Source: Marsupella aquatica
Lineage: Eukaryota; Marchantiophyta
Assembly (NCBI GenBank): GCA_973895155.1
Contig: OZ316891.1
Span: 12,648,001-12,712,000, forward strand
Length of the DNA stretch: 64,000 bases
Reading direction: 5' to 3'
Under the pieces are notes generated by a model, which worked only from the letters and a program-made list of their open reading frames with translations, was not told where the DNA came from and did not search any database. This document shows, in pieces, positions 50,301-61,333 of this stretch. Every line of letters begins with the position of its first letter. Positions within the stretch are counted from its first letter, which is position 1. Made by a program: the position numbers and the translations under genes.

Positions 50301-53300
50301 CAACAGATACAGGAAATTTGCTTCTGTCTGGGTATGTTCGTGGGCGAGGTATCTCCGTGAACCAATTGGTGAGGGCCCTGACCTGTGCCAATTTTCGGTC
50401 GATTTTATGCCATTATCTCTTCTAAATGCTGGAGTTGGTTCATAGCTCGGTCCCTCAGCCGTCGACTTGTTTGATCTGTTTGTGTAACTTTTTGAGAGTC
50501 CTATCTAAATATGCGCTGGAATATGTTACAGGTCCATCTGGCAGGAATTGGAGACTTTCAATTCAGTCAGATTGACATTCTTGAAGATCCATACCCTCTC
50601 CGCCAGCATTGCAAAGCAGCTGGCAATGGGACGAAAGGGTCAACGATGCTTGAAGACGATTCTGTCGGTCAAAAGGTCTGCTTTTAGGCTTTGAATGACA
50701 TAGATGCTATTTGGAGCCTAACAGGGTCAATTCGAATATCTTTTGGGAGCTTTGTTTGCTGCCTTCTTTGAGCTGAGAATATTTTCCTACATCTTCTGCC
50801 TCAACTGTGTTACAGTATGGTTCTTGAACATAGACGTAGGATGCGGGCCAAGATGGGCAGTCACCGCCACCTTATAACAATCCTTGGGAGCTGACCTTCG
50901 CATTTTCCTAGACGTAATTTAGTCAAGGAGGTAACATTACAGGGCATTGTAGGCAACGTTTAGATTTAGTGGCAACGGAGGAGACCAAAAACTGGCTATG
51001 TCTCATGACGTGTCACTGAATGCAGGCAATGCTTCCAGATCCAGCACTACAAGAGGTTGTGGTTGTGGAGAATACTCCTGATTTGTTGGCTGGGGAGCAG
51101 GTAATGCGCAGGCTTGATATGGCTCTGTTGCTCATCGTATCGATAGCTATTACTGGGCTGTGGAATATTTTTGATGTCGTTAGGAAACACAATGGAGGCT
51201 TTAAGAGTGCTTCGTTGTCTCTGATTTATTGCTGAGCAAGGTAAAGGTACTATTGTCAAATGTGGAAAAGTGGTCGTTTGGGGATAATTTGTTCAGTTAG
51301 GAAAGCCCCTAATGGTTCCTTGTGCACTATAATTGCAGACATGGCCAACCGAGGAAGAGCTATCTAGGGCTGGTGAGGAAAGGCGTAGAAGACTAAAACA
51401 GCGACTGCTACCCAAAGGGACGTCTGACTATCAGGTAAGAGACTTCTTGTCGCTTTGAAGGTTGACAAGGGACCTATCGGTTTGAGAGAATAAGTGAACT
51501 AAATAGAATAAGTGGATAAGAAAGGGAATGACGAGTCACTGTACTGGTTTGTTGTTACGAACCTTACAGTGTTGGAGCAAAACGTCTTATCAAGTGTTGT
51601 GATGTACAGGCTTCTTGGATTGTAGATGACTCGGATAAGGAGAATGAAGGAGATGATGACTCTGAAGAGGGATCGATGAGGGCAGAAAGCAAGAGTGAGC
51701 ATGGCGATGAAGAGAATAGCGTTCTTTCAGAGGATGATGAGATGAGCTATCAAAGAGGCGTTCCAAGCTCGAAGGCAGATTCTGTTTGGGATGAAGATGA
51801 AGATGATCAAAGTGAGATGATGGTACGAGACTGCCCTTTTGTTTTTGCCTGGTCTTCACATCAAATTGGTTTTCCCGTGTGCGGACTGGCAAGTTTGAAA
51901 ACCATTCATATGCTGCTGGATTGGAAGGCAATGTTATCCTCAAGATTCGTGGTAGAAGAATTGTCTGGGTCTGAGTCCCTGGATAATTGGCTATTTGTAT
52001 TTCTTTTGTCCAAGTGCTTAACATGGTTCAGTTTTGAAAGTGTTGCTCTGGAGCTAATCCGGAGACATTGAACTTTCGTTCAGGACGGTGAGGAACTGAC
52101 ATCAGAGCAAAGGGACGAAGAAATACGAAGGCTCAGATCAGCTCACAGGACCAATGAAGGCAAGTGAGATCATCGTTTCAATGCTTCACCCGAATTTCTG
52201 TTTTTATCAGGGATATGCTGTAAATTCCATTCTTGTGTGCTAAGGCTCATCAATGTGCTTGGTGGTATCATTTGTGTTACCTGCATATTGTTGTCCTGCT
52301 TTCATAATTATCTTCTTGTCCTAGCGCTTCCGTAGCAGCAAGATGCCTTTAGCATTATTGCACCAAATTGACGGGAAGTAATGTCATCGGATATGCAGAG
52401 TTCCCTGACGAAATTGATACACCTACTGATAAGCCAGCCAGAGAAAGATTTACCAAGTACAGAGGTCTAAAATCATTTCGAACTTCACCTTGGGACCCTA
52501 AGGTTAGTTGAGAGAGAACTTTGGAATTTTGATTGTACAGAATAAGCTCAATGAACTTAGTTTTCCATGAATAGACAGTAATCGTCGTGTTGCTTTTGTG
52601 TATTGTGCAGGAATCTCTGCCTTCCGAGTATTCCAGAGTTTTTTCCTTTGACAATTTTGTACGAACCCACAAGCACGTGCTATCCAAAGCCAGAGAAATA
52701 GATCAGGGTGGTGTTGCTGGATCTATAAGCATGAACACATATGTGAGACTGTACATCAAGGATGTGCCTCGGAGCGCAGCATTAGCACTCTTGACAAAAT
52801 TTAAACGAGTTCCTGTTATTGCCTGTGGCCTGCTACAGCATGAGTCGAAAATGTCAGTCCTACACTTTAGGTACGCATGCCAAACGATTTAACAATCAGT
52901 ACCTGTGAATGTTTGTCTGAAGTATCCATGCAACGAGAACGATATGATTTGAGTGCCCGTGCCACATGGGCATCTGTCGGAACATTTGGACAAATCTGAG
53001 CCTCAACTTTGCTCTTCAGTTGCTGGGGAGGATTTTCAATGAGAAATTTCCACCGTTGAGAGCTCCAGCTATTTCTGTCATTGTGGAAATGTTGTGACTT
53101 GTAGTCGCTCTCTGTCAATACGTCTCACTGAGAACAATTTGCTAATGACTGATCTGGTGGGTGCTGATAGGCTAAGAAAGCATGAAGGATATTCGGAACC
53201 AATCAAATCAAAGGAGTCACTGATATTTCATACAGGGTTTAGGCACTACAGCACGAGGTATGCCTTCCTTGCGAGCCAAGCACTACACGTAGTCTTTGTC

Positions 53301-54449
53301 CCGTAAAGAATCTTAGTTGAAAATCTAACCGAGTTCTTGACGAATTAGTCTTGTAAATTTTCTACTGACGATCGTATTTGGTGTTATTGAAAGTGGCGAA
53401 ATGTTTGTTTTTTGTTGTGTTTTCAGGCCTATATTTTCTTCCGATGATCTGAACATGGATAAGCATAAGTTTGAAAGGTTTCTTCCCCCTGGCCAGTTTG
53501 CAATGGCATCGGTCTTTGCACCCATTTCATTTCCGACGCTCCCTGTCATTGTCTTTAAAGAAACTTCAGATGGGGTCCAGCTTGTTGCTTCAGGTTCGCT
53601 TCGAAGTGCTGATCCTGATCAGATCATACTGAAGAGGATCGTCCTCTCCGGGTATCGTTCCTTAACACTTCTTCTGCAATCATGCTTAATTAGGAAAGTG
53701 TCGTTCTTAAGCACAATGTTAGCCAACATTTGGTTCAAAGTAGGGATTCTTAGCAACAGATTATGTCAATTTTGTTGATTTTTCTTTGACTGCAGATTCC
53801 CTCAGAAAGTATCAAAACGGAAAGCAGTTGTGCGGTTTTTGTTTCACAATGCTCAAGATGTGCGATGGTTTAAGGTAAGCTTCCACCGCCCGCCCCCCCC
53901 CCCCCCAAATTCCTCCTGCTTTAACATTTATGACGTTGTCAGTCCTGGTCAGTTGCAATCAAATAAACTTCATGACGACCACTTCCGTTTTGTGATCAAG
54001 GCGGTGATAATATTATACAGAATCTACTTCGACCCGTTGTATATATTGTGAACATTAGCTAGTATCAGAATGTGAGTCTTTCATCAGAATAGAAGCCGGA
54101 ATTCAGTGAGGGTCCTGTCGCTACTCCTCTGCAGTGTAAGTTTCTGATAGAGTTGATAAATTTGCAGCCTCTGGAATTATGGACGAAGTATGGGAGACGA
54201 GGTCGAATCAAAGAACCTGTGGGCACTCACGGTATGCTTCATTCCTTGGAACGGATCCTGATTTGATCAGTTGATTTCGTCAGCAGGGTTGCTCTGTACA
54301 ATTCTGCAAGTTTGTTGGGTGTCTCATTCTGCTTGACTATGTTCTCTGCAGGGTCGGCGAAATGTATTTTTGATGGAGTGGTTCAACAACGTGATGCGGT
54401 GTGTGTTAGCTTGTATAAGCGAGTGTACCCTAAATGGCCGTCACAATAA
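47345..54449 (+). CDS. TSR1: Pre-rRNA processing protein TSR1-like, 21 exons
   Basis: Exons: 47345-47438, 47657-47742, 47885-47962, 48251-48442, 48975-49025, 49234-49359, 49518-49643, 49886-49963, 50282-50368, 50532-50675, 51026-51100, 51339-51434, 51610-51822, 52084-52159, 52399-52502, 52611-52870, 53171-53257, 53427-53651, 53796-53874, 54168-54231, 54352-54449; 812 residues. TSR1 is a GTPase-like but catalytically inactive 40S assembly factor of the BMS1/TSR1 family. Seen: basic N-terminus [34 protein letters not shown], the AARP2CN-type domain (about 265-345) with [20 protein letters not shown] and [11 protein letters not shown], the linker [19 protein letters not shown], an acidic stretch (about 415-490), then the C-terminal domain (540-812) with [70 protein letters not shown] and [13 protein letters not shown]. 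Intron 14 is GC-AG. Confidence 0.95.
52160..52398 (+). other. GC-AG intron (intron 14 of TSR1)
   Basis: Exon 14 ends ACCAATGAAG and the intron starts GCAAGTGAG, a strong GC-type donor; it ends GATATGCAG before AGTTCCCTG. This joins TNE to EFPDEIDTP as in TSR1 proteins. Using the nearby GT (GGCAA/GTGAGA) leads to an immediate stop. Confidence 0.85.
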
Positions 54450-55439
54450 AGATCTTCCCTATATACACTTGAATTGGGACCTGAATGCTGTGTTGTAAAC
54501 TTGTAAATTACGTTGTTGTTTCTCATTTCTGCATTCAGTCTCAAAAAATTTTAAGGTCATGACTGCCAATGTGTGTTTTACTTGGCTAAAGCTGGGAACT
54601 GTCTCGGTTGGGCTTCGTGAGCAACTGTTTCTGCTCTCCCGATGAAAACTCGAGCTACTGAGAAGGTTTGTTCTCAGGATTATACGAGCCACAGGCGTTG
54701 GGTCTCCTGTTACAGTAGCCCTGAGGTAGGGTACTGTAGTGGCCAAATGAGTTGACCTAGAGCTTCTCAGGCGATGTGCCTTGAGTGCTTCATTTTCTTG
54801 CTGCTCTGTTGTTCGAATCTACGTTGTGTTCAGGTTGTGAAATCCATTCGTCCACGCTGCAGCATTCAGGGTTGGCGTGTTTTCGATGATTATACTCTTG
54901 TTCTACCTCAGACATATCGTGGTGAACTTTTATGATATCCGTTGTATGAGAATAACACGCCAGCCGCTAATGCACTCGGAGCTGCTGTGGATGAATCCTT
55001 CTCAGATAGACAATGGGACGAAAGTCCTTTACTATTCTTGTTGGTGTAATGAATCCAACATACTAAGGTTCTATTTCCCTGACTCGACAGGGCAATATAT
55101 TCTCCTACTAAAAAATTCTCCTCAATCTCCATGACTCAGAAAGGAGATTCCGGACTCCATGTAAACGCGTTGTGGAAAGGGGTTTCGGCTATACAGTCAG
55201 TGCGGAAAATTCCAGGCAGGATTCTGTGGACGGTTCGAGAGGATGAGTTCTGCAGAACCAAATCAATCCAAGCTTCACTAATTAAGATCAAGGGCTGACA
55301 AGTGTAATGCCAGCCTAGAGCACCTGCTAGAGTGAGAAACGAAAGTTACGCACTGAAATCTGAAAAGGAGACATCCTGCCCGAGTGAGCGCCCCTACATC
55401 TCATTGACGAGTACCCGGCTGCCTTTGCAAGCTATAGGG
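54450..55439. other. 3' flank of TSR1
   Basis: Probable 3' UTR and intergenic sequence. No further gene or organised element is seen. Confidence 0.35.
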
Positions 55440-56735
55440 TGTATGTTAATCTGTGTATGGGTGTAACTTGCACATGAATGCCGGTGGCCTTGGTTTTGTG
55501 CACATTTATTGTGTGACGCTATCGACAGCCTCCAATCTTATTGCATTTTTTATACAACTAGCCCCCATTATCTAAAGAATCAAGAGTACAATAAAAATAT
55601 TACCAAAATATATTTTTTATTCACAATTTTTAAATATCATTAAAATATATTTTTTATTTACATTTTTGAATGATAAAAAAAATTATATATTTTCATTTTA
55701 ATAATCATTTTCTTTTTCTATGTACATATGTTATGGTGTACATATTTTTTATGTAAATAAAAATCATAACAAAAAACATGTATGATTATTATTTGACATA
55801 TATCATAATCATAAGTTAATCATGACAAAAAGTTCTATGTTCTATGTACATATGTCATGGTGTAAGCATAAAATATATATTTTAATGCAAATAAAAATAT
55901 GACAAAAAACATGCATTATTATTATTTATGTACCCCATTAGAGATCCTTTCCAGAATTCCTGGTTTCACAGTGTGTCACAATCATCATGGTATGGTATGT
56001 CACAAACAGGAAATGACTTATTTTTGGATAAAATTAATTTCTATATTCATGTTTTTGACTGTAAAAAGTAGGATGTCATGCCATAAAAAAAAATGTAAAA
56101 AAAATTGACATGAAAATTAAAAAAAATTAAAAATTGACATAAAAATCAAAAGATAAAAAAATTGGGGTAAAATTGTTCCCAGTAAAAGTTTTATTTTCAT
56201 TTTATTTTATTTAAAACATAAAATTTTACTAACAATAATTTTTGATTTGATATTGTTGAGTTAAATCATAATGAAAATTCACGTATAATGTGGCGTTGGA
56301 AAGATCTTGAAGAGACGGTTGTGATGAGCTCAGAATTGTTACCATTAGATTTGGAGGTCCATCTAGGCTTCAAAATCTAGATAACTACCTCTAAAATAAA
56401 ATGGGGGTCCACGGATTAATTGACATATATCATAATCATAAGTCAATCATGACAAAAGCATGTATGATTATTATTTGACATATATCATAATCATAAATTT
56501 TTTGTCCACATGATGAGCCATGGTGTTATGGTCTAGATATTGGCCTAGATACTTCACTTTGAAAACCTAGACCAACACTCTAGCTAATAGGTGGCACTTT
56601 ATAAGAAAGATTGTCAATGGCATGTATGCGGGGTGTAACTTGCATATGAATGCAGGTGGCCTTGGTTTTGCGTACATTTATTGTGAGACCCCACCGACAA
56701 TCTCCAATCATATTGCATTTTTGATAGTTACAATT
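55440..56735. repeat. AT-rich block flanked by about 100-bp direct repeats
   Basis: The left copy (about 55455-55555) and right copy (about 56630-56735) share gggtgtaacttgca-atga, ggtggccttggttttg, acatttattgtg and tattgcattttt. Between them lies about 1 kb of very AT-rich DNA with internal repeats: gacatatatcataatcata occurs three times (near 55795, 56421 and 56477). No ORF is present. It is either two insertions of one short element around an AT-rich filler or a decayed non-coding transposon. Confidence 0.6.
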
Positions 56736-56737
56736 TT

Positions 56738-57062
56738 CAAGGGCACGGACTGGCTAGGCATTGAACCTGGGGCCTTCCTTATACAAGGTAGTGCTCTACC
56801 ATTGAGCTATAGGCCTTTCATGCCTGCATCTATCTATCATCAAGTAGAGTGTGGTTCATTTCCAACACCCTCCCTTGAGCCACACTTGCTTCAAGTGGAA
56901 TTTCCTATCTTTGGCTTTGATATCATGTTGGAATTGTCAACAGCTTGGATCAGCTAGGAATTAAACCTAGTACCTTCCAATGTACATGGTAGTGCTCTAC
57001 CACCGAGCCACAGGCCCTCCATGCCTGCATCCATCATCCTTTAGAATGTGGTTCATTTCCAA
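56738..57062 (-). repeat. Two tandem tRNA-derived SINE-like units
   Basis: On the minus strand both units (about 56740-56870 and 56948-57060) carry A-box-like TAGCTCAATGGTAGAGC or TGGCTCGGTGGTAGAGC, then B-box-like AGGTTCAATGCC or AGGTTTAATTCC inside a T-arm that can pair (CTAGG with CCTAG in the second). Anticodon stems do not form properly. Both are preceded on that strand by the same tag, gaaatgaaccaca, so they are a duplicated SINE-type sequence rather than tRNA genes. Confidence 0.6.
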
Positions 57063-57884
57063 GAGAGACTCACATGTGAACAGTACAATGACCACAACCA
57101 AATACACTGAACTGATAATGAGTCATAGAGAAGGCACCTGCACAATTGTAAGTGCAACGACCATAATAAAGGAACACACCCTGTTGTTTATTGTTACAGG
57201 CATGTTTTTATTGTTAACTCTACATAGTCTGTTAAATTTGAGTGATTTATTTACCAAAATCAACTAGCCAGACCTGACTCTACATATATCTAATGATCAT
57301 AATTTGACCATACAAGTCAAGTACAACATATTTGTTGAGAAGGCTTCTCAACTTGCCAAAAGTGCCACTTACCCAATGAAAAACTTGATAGGACCATAGG
57401 AAGAAAGCAACCCCTGACAAGCCCCCTTATTTTGAAAGGGACTTCTCGGGGCCCCCACTCCCTGCCACATTTGTACAGCACATGCCAGAGCCCTATTCTC
57501 TCTCCGTGATGTAGTTGTCAATGCATGTTCTTGACTCCAACATGGTCATTGTGCTCCACAGGCAACCAGGCCGTCATGGTGTTGTCCCTGGTTGCCCTCC
57601 CACAAGTTGGCTACAGCCCTAAGTAGTCTGAAGGGTGTTGAGAGTCCTCTTACTCCTGACCCAAATTGTCAATCTGCCTTGTGTGTAAAACAAATAGTTC
57701 AGCGCTTCGGCTAATTGGAAGTCACAACATTGAGGAGTAATAGTAATGGCACCTTCCAGACTACTATGGACACCTTTTGTACGTCTGGGCACACTTCAGA
57801 GTACTCATTAGTAGACTCTCCCCATCCCCAATAGGGTGTCTCAAACTTTCAGGTTCGTAGAAAAAACTTGTCCCGAAAGTAGCT
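57063..57884. other. Intergenic, no gene recognised
   Basis: No coding similarity, no obvious repeat partner within the window. Ends at the solo LTR. Confidence 0.3.
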
Positions 57885-58229
57885 TGTTGAGCATAGACGA
57901 CAATCGCAATGGCAAGCCCATGAACCATCTAACGTACAAGAGTCGACATAGAGAGATACGTGGTTCACCTCCACATGAGGCTACGTCCACGGGAACACAC
58001 ATGAGCTTGACTGCACTCTAGGCCAACCGGCCATACCAAGCATCCGCAGCGCAAACTCTCTCTATCTCTCAACTAGCTCTGTAACAATGCGCCTAAGTTC
58101 TCGCTCTCCAAGCAAGCACCGCTTGGTTATAGAGTGTGCACAACATGACTAACCTAACCAAGTCTGCAACTAAGGTTAGCCTTAACTACGGTACAGTCGT
58201 AACTCTAGACCTAAGAGTAAATTCTAACA
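57885..58229 (-). mobile_element. Solo LTR, third copy of the Copia-type family
   Basis: Minus-strand TGTTAGAATT at 58229 to GCTCAACA at 57885. Flanks tagct (57880-57884) and tagca (58230-58234) fit a 5-bp target-site duplication with one change. It shares with the 7.1- and 7.7-kb copies the gtggacgtagcctc and ggtgaaccacgtatctctc blocks and gggcttgccattg near the 3' end. No internal domain is adjacent. Confidence 0.78.
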
Positions 58230-58427
58230 TAGCAGTTTTGGTCAAGAGTGTGCGGACAAGCATTTCTTTGTGTCCGCCTCTTTTTTCAGGGAAATCTCCT
58301 TGATCACGGCTGGAGGCAAAACAAAGAAGATTGAGACTCCCTAATAGTGGGTTGTGTATTCATTTTTGCCTTGAAAGGAAATAAGGAAGAACCTAACTAG
58401 ACTCTCCACCCCAATAGCTTGGGAGTT

Positions 58428-58622
58428 TGACTTCCACAAAAATGAGACATCATTTGCAACAAAGTATAAGGTCATTTTATTAGCTCTAGGGGAAAACTTA
58501 AAATTTTTCTCATAAGAACAATAGGGTCTTCCAATTTTTAGACTTCTAAGAACATTTTCTAAGAACATTACACTATTCCAACTTTATAGGGGTTGGGGAG
58601 GCCTCCATATAGTGAGACCCCT
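58428..58622 (+). repeat. Dispersed repeat copy (partner at 24985-25212)
   Basis: Same order of blocks as the 25-kb copy: cttccacaaaaatgag, atagggtcttc, aagaacatt, caactttataggggt, ggggaggcc, catatagtgagacccc. Confidence 0.7.
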
Positions 58623-58824
58623 GAGCCCAATAGTAACATCCATTCATTGTAGGGAACCCATGTCAGGGTGAGCCCCCACTTATCCAACACAAACCTGCAC
58701 CAAGAGGGAGAGAGGATTAAATCAGGGGCAACCAGGAGCCAAGAAGATAATCAAAACTCTCATCCATTGCCCACAAAATCTATCCCACCCACAAACTAAT
58801 ACTCTCCACGCCCCTGTGTGTGTA

Positions 58825-58895
58825 AGGGGGATTGAACCTGGGACCTGTCAATTCTAGGCTGATCCCCTAGCCAACTGACATAAGCAAGCAATTCT
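58825..58895 (-). repeat. tRNA-derived SINE-like head
   Basis: Minus strand reads GTCAGTTGGCTAGGGGATCA (A-box-like) and then CCCAGGTTCAATCCCC (B-box-like). Cloverleaf pairing is incomplete. Confidence 0.4.
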
Positions 58896-58958
58896 GCCTC
58901 TTTCCCTATGTATTTTGGGCAGGTGGCTAACTAAAGATTTCATACACTACTTACAAAT

Positions 58959-59000
58959 AGGATAATGTACTGGCTAGATAGGATAATGTACTGGCTAGAT
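58959..59000. repeat. 21-bp perfect tandem pair
   Basis: aggataatgtactggctagat occurs twice head to tail without any difference. Confidence 0.9.
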
Positions 59001-60262
59001 GGCATTGTGGGATAGAATGCCCCCCAAAAATGAGGGCTCAGCCCAAGTATTTAGGGGCTTTATTCTCACAATTCCCATACTAGGACATTAATAGAAGTAA
59101 AAACTTGAGTGATGTTTTGAAACAGACAAGAAAATGTCAACCTATGAAATGGATGGAAACAACTAAAGGGTCATGCAACAATTTTCTGACATGCCATTGG
59201 TTGAAACCCGGAAGAAAATGAAAATATTAAGCCATGCAATACATTATATTCTTGATACAATCCCTCTTCTATAAGACATATTTTGTTTTGTTTTATATGA
59301 GGAACTGCTTATCTCTTTTATATTCTCCTAGAATTATTATGGTACTTCCCATAATCCCCTCCTCGAAATCCCTGGTTTGCCCTTCCTCACTGTGCTGCAG
59401 CCCTAAATAATGTGTTCTTCCTCATTTCCTTTCAAGACACAAAAAAAAAATACACAAGGAAACACTCAAGACTCCAGAACGGTGTATGCATCAAGTCTAG
59501 TCTTTCGTTGGCCACCTGCCCAAAATACACACGCAAGGAAACACTTGTCTCCAGAAAAGTGAAAGACTGCAGATGAAGTGCCCATCCGCGATCCGAGAAG
59601 GTGTCGTTTTTCCTGACTCGGTTACTCGACATTGCTCCAGAGCCAAGAGGCACTGCACCAACTACTCCCACATTCCACTCCACGACACTAGGAGCGAACG
59701 ACGTGTTGCTGATGAGCACGGGCTATGGAAGCTCGTACAGCAGCAGCAGTGGTGGAACCGTAAAGCATTGGATTAGGTGGTACAGATGATGATTCAGATT
59801 CCAGAATGATATTGCCCATCACGGTCTGCAGCAGTCGGACCAGGGACTCAGATCAGAGCCTAGTGGTACTGCAGGGCCCACAATTGTTGGCTGCATTGCA
59901 TCCTGATTATGATGCGTCCCAGTGGAAATCTCAAGGCCAGCTCGTTAGAACAGCGAAGGGGTGATTCCTGCGTTTGGCAGCTATGAGATTCAGTACTGTA
60001 GCGAAGGATGTCTCTGCTTGTTGTAGTTTTAGCGCAATTGAATGAGGCATTGGTGCATTGGAGGATGGAATTATGTGGGTGTTCCTCGGCGACCTGAGTT
60101 GCTTGTGAATGGTGAGTGGATTATCGATAGCGATCGTGACATTTGTGAAGCTTTAGAATTTCCCGAGCAGTGGAGGGTACATTTTTTCCCGGCCTGTATC
60201 TCTCTTGATCTTTTGCTGCCTATCAACTCAGGCTTTGAAAGCTGCAAGTGTGGGTTTAGGAT
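59001..60262. other. Upstream region of the N-acetylglutamate kinase gene
   Basis: Contains a tandem-like pair (caaggaaacact...ctccagaa at about 59455 and 59534) and a segment (59560-59633) that aligns with the 3' flank of the armadillo gene (63342-63421). Short ORFs at 59432-59789 and 60042-60281 resemble nothing known; the latter overlaps the kinase start in another frame and would be a uORF if unspliced. Confidence 0.4.
60112..60231 (+). other. Possible 5' UTR intron before N-acetylglutamate kinase
   Basis: Donor GTGAGTGG after AATG at 60111, and acceptor CTATCAACTCAG at 60231 after a pyrimidine-rich run. It lies 31 bp before the ATG. Splicing would remove most of the overlapping upstream ORF. 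No transcript is available to confirm it. Confidence 0.5.
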
Positions 60263-61333
60263 ATGGCGACGCGGAGCTTAGCATGCAGTGGTCTTTTTCC
60301 CGTCTGCCCGGCAGTAGAGGGTGTGACTTCAACCTCCCTTAGTTGCTCGCGGATGGCTGCTGTTCCAGCTGGTCATCGGCTATCAGTCTCGAGAAGGAGA
60401 CAACGATGGAATTGGAACATCAAGTGCAAAGCTCAGGCGGTGTCTGAGGAAACCCTGACGGGCAGTAGCAAGAGAAATGGTCAGTATACAGCGAAAGATC
60501 GAGTGGACATTCTGGCAGAAGCTTTGCCTTTCATCCAAAGGTTTCAGGGCAAAATTGTGGTGGTCAAGTACGGCGGAGCTGCAATGAAGGATCCCTCCCT
60601 CAAAGATGGGGTCATCAAGGACCTCGTACTCCTATCGTGCGTGGGACTCCGCCCTGTCCTGGTGCACGGTGGTGGCCCGGAGATCAACAGCTGGCTGAAC
60701 AAGTTAGGAATTGAGCCAAACTTCAAGAATGGGCTTAGGGTAACTGATGCAGCCACGATGGAAATTGTGGAGATGGTTCTCGTAGGTAAAGTGAACAAGT
60801 CTCTGGTCTCTCTCATCAATCGTGCAGGGGGAACGGCTGTGGGGATGTCCGGGAAGGATGGGAAGCTTCTCACAGCGAGGCCAGTGGGAGGAGACTTAGG
60901 GTTCGTAGGAGAAATCACGAAAGTGGATACTGGAGTCTTACGAGGACTTCTGAGAGACGGCCATATACCTGTTGTGGCAACTGTTGGAGCAGATAAAGAC
61001 GGGCAAGCGTACAACATCAATGCTGATACTGCAGCTGGGGAAATAGCTGCATCCCTAGGGGCTGAAAAGCTGATCCTCATGACTGACGTACCTGGAGTCA
61101 TGATAGACCCAAAGGACAAGGATACTTTGGTTAAGGAAGTGGACATTAAAGGGGTCAGGCAATTGGTGGCTGATGGGGTTATCTCGGGTGGTATGATCCC
61201 AAAAGTAGGATGCTGCGTGCGGTCTCTGGCCCAGGGAGTGAGAGCAGGGCATATCATTGATGGAAGGGAACCTCATTCGTTGCTTTTGGAAATTTTGACG
61301 GACGAAGGGGCTGGTACCATGATAACAGGGTGA
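60263..61333 (+). CDS. NAGK: Plastid acetylglutamate kinase (arginine pathway), single exon
   Basis: 356 residues without introns. Catalyses ATP-dependent phosphorylation of N-acetyl-L-glutamate, the second and controlled step of the acetylated ornithine/arginine route in plastids. Seen: Ser/Arg-rich transit peptide (1 to about 60), the N-terminal helix [19 protein letters not shown] (79-97) found in arginine-inhibited hexameric enzymes, VVKYGGAAM (100-108), VHGGGPEIN (134-142), NGLRVTD (156-162), GMSGKDG (194-200), [10 protein letters not shown] (251-260), TDVPGV (274-279), SGGMIPK (308-314) and the C-terminal EPHSLLLEI. The family is inhibited by arginine and relieved by PII protein; the conserved C-terminal half is compatible with PII binding, which I infer. 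The start is the first ATG giving a full transit peptide. Intron loss or an intronless ancestry is notable next to intron-rich neighbours. Confidence 0.97.
   Translation: MATRSLACSGLFPVCPAVEGVTSTSLSCSRMAAVPAGHRLSVSRRRQRWNWNIKCKAQAVSEETLTGSSKRNGQYTAKDRVDILAEALPFIQRFQGKIVVVKYGGAAMKDPSLKDGVIKDLVLLSCVGLRPVLVHGGGPEINSWLNKLGIEPNFKNGLRVTDAATMEIVEMVLVGKVNKSLVSLINRAGGTAVGMSGKDGKLLTARPVGGDLGFVGEITKVDTGVLRGLLRDGHIPVVATVGADKDGQAYNINADTAAGEIAASLGAEKLILMTDVPGVMIDPKDKDTLVKEVDIKGVRQLVADGVISGGMIPKVGCCVRSLAQGVRAGHIIDGREPHSLLLEILTDEGAGTMITG

Noticed and set aside
53887-53906. Poly-C run in TSR1 intron 19 as a functional element
   Set aside because: Simple homopolymer inside an intron; most likely slippage or sequencing noise.
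56740-57020. Functional tRNA genes
   Set aside because: A and B boxes and a T-arm are present but the anticodon stems do not pair, and the units are duplicated with flanking tags, so they are tRNA-derived repeats.
59432-59789. Protein genes on both strands upstream of acetylglutamate kinase
   Set aside because: Short overlapping frames with no recognisable domain; the region shows duplicated non-coding sequence.
60042-60281. Small protein overlapping the acetylglutamate kinase start
   Set aside because: A plausible 5' UTR intron removes most of it, and the sequence has no known similarity.
60544-61257. Long minus-strand ORF (237 codons) inside acetylglutamate kinase
   Set aside because: It is the antisense shadow of a well-conserved GC-rich coding exon.
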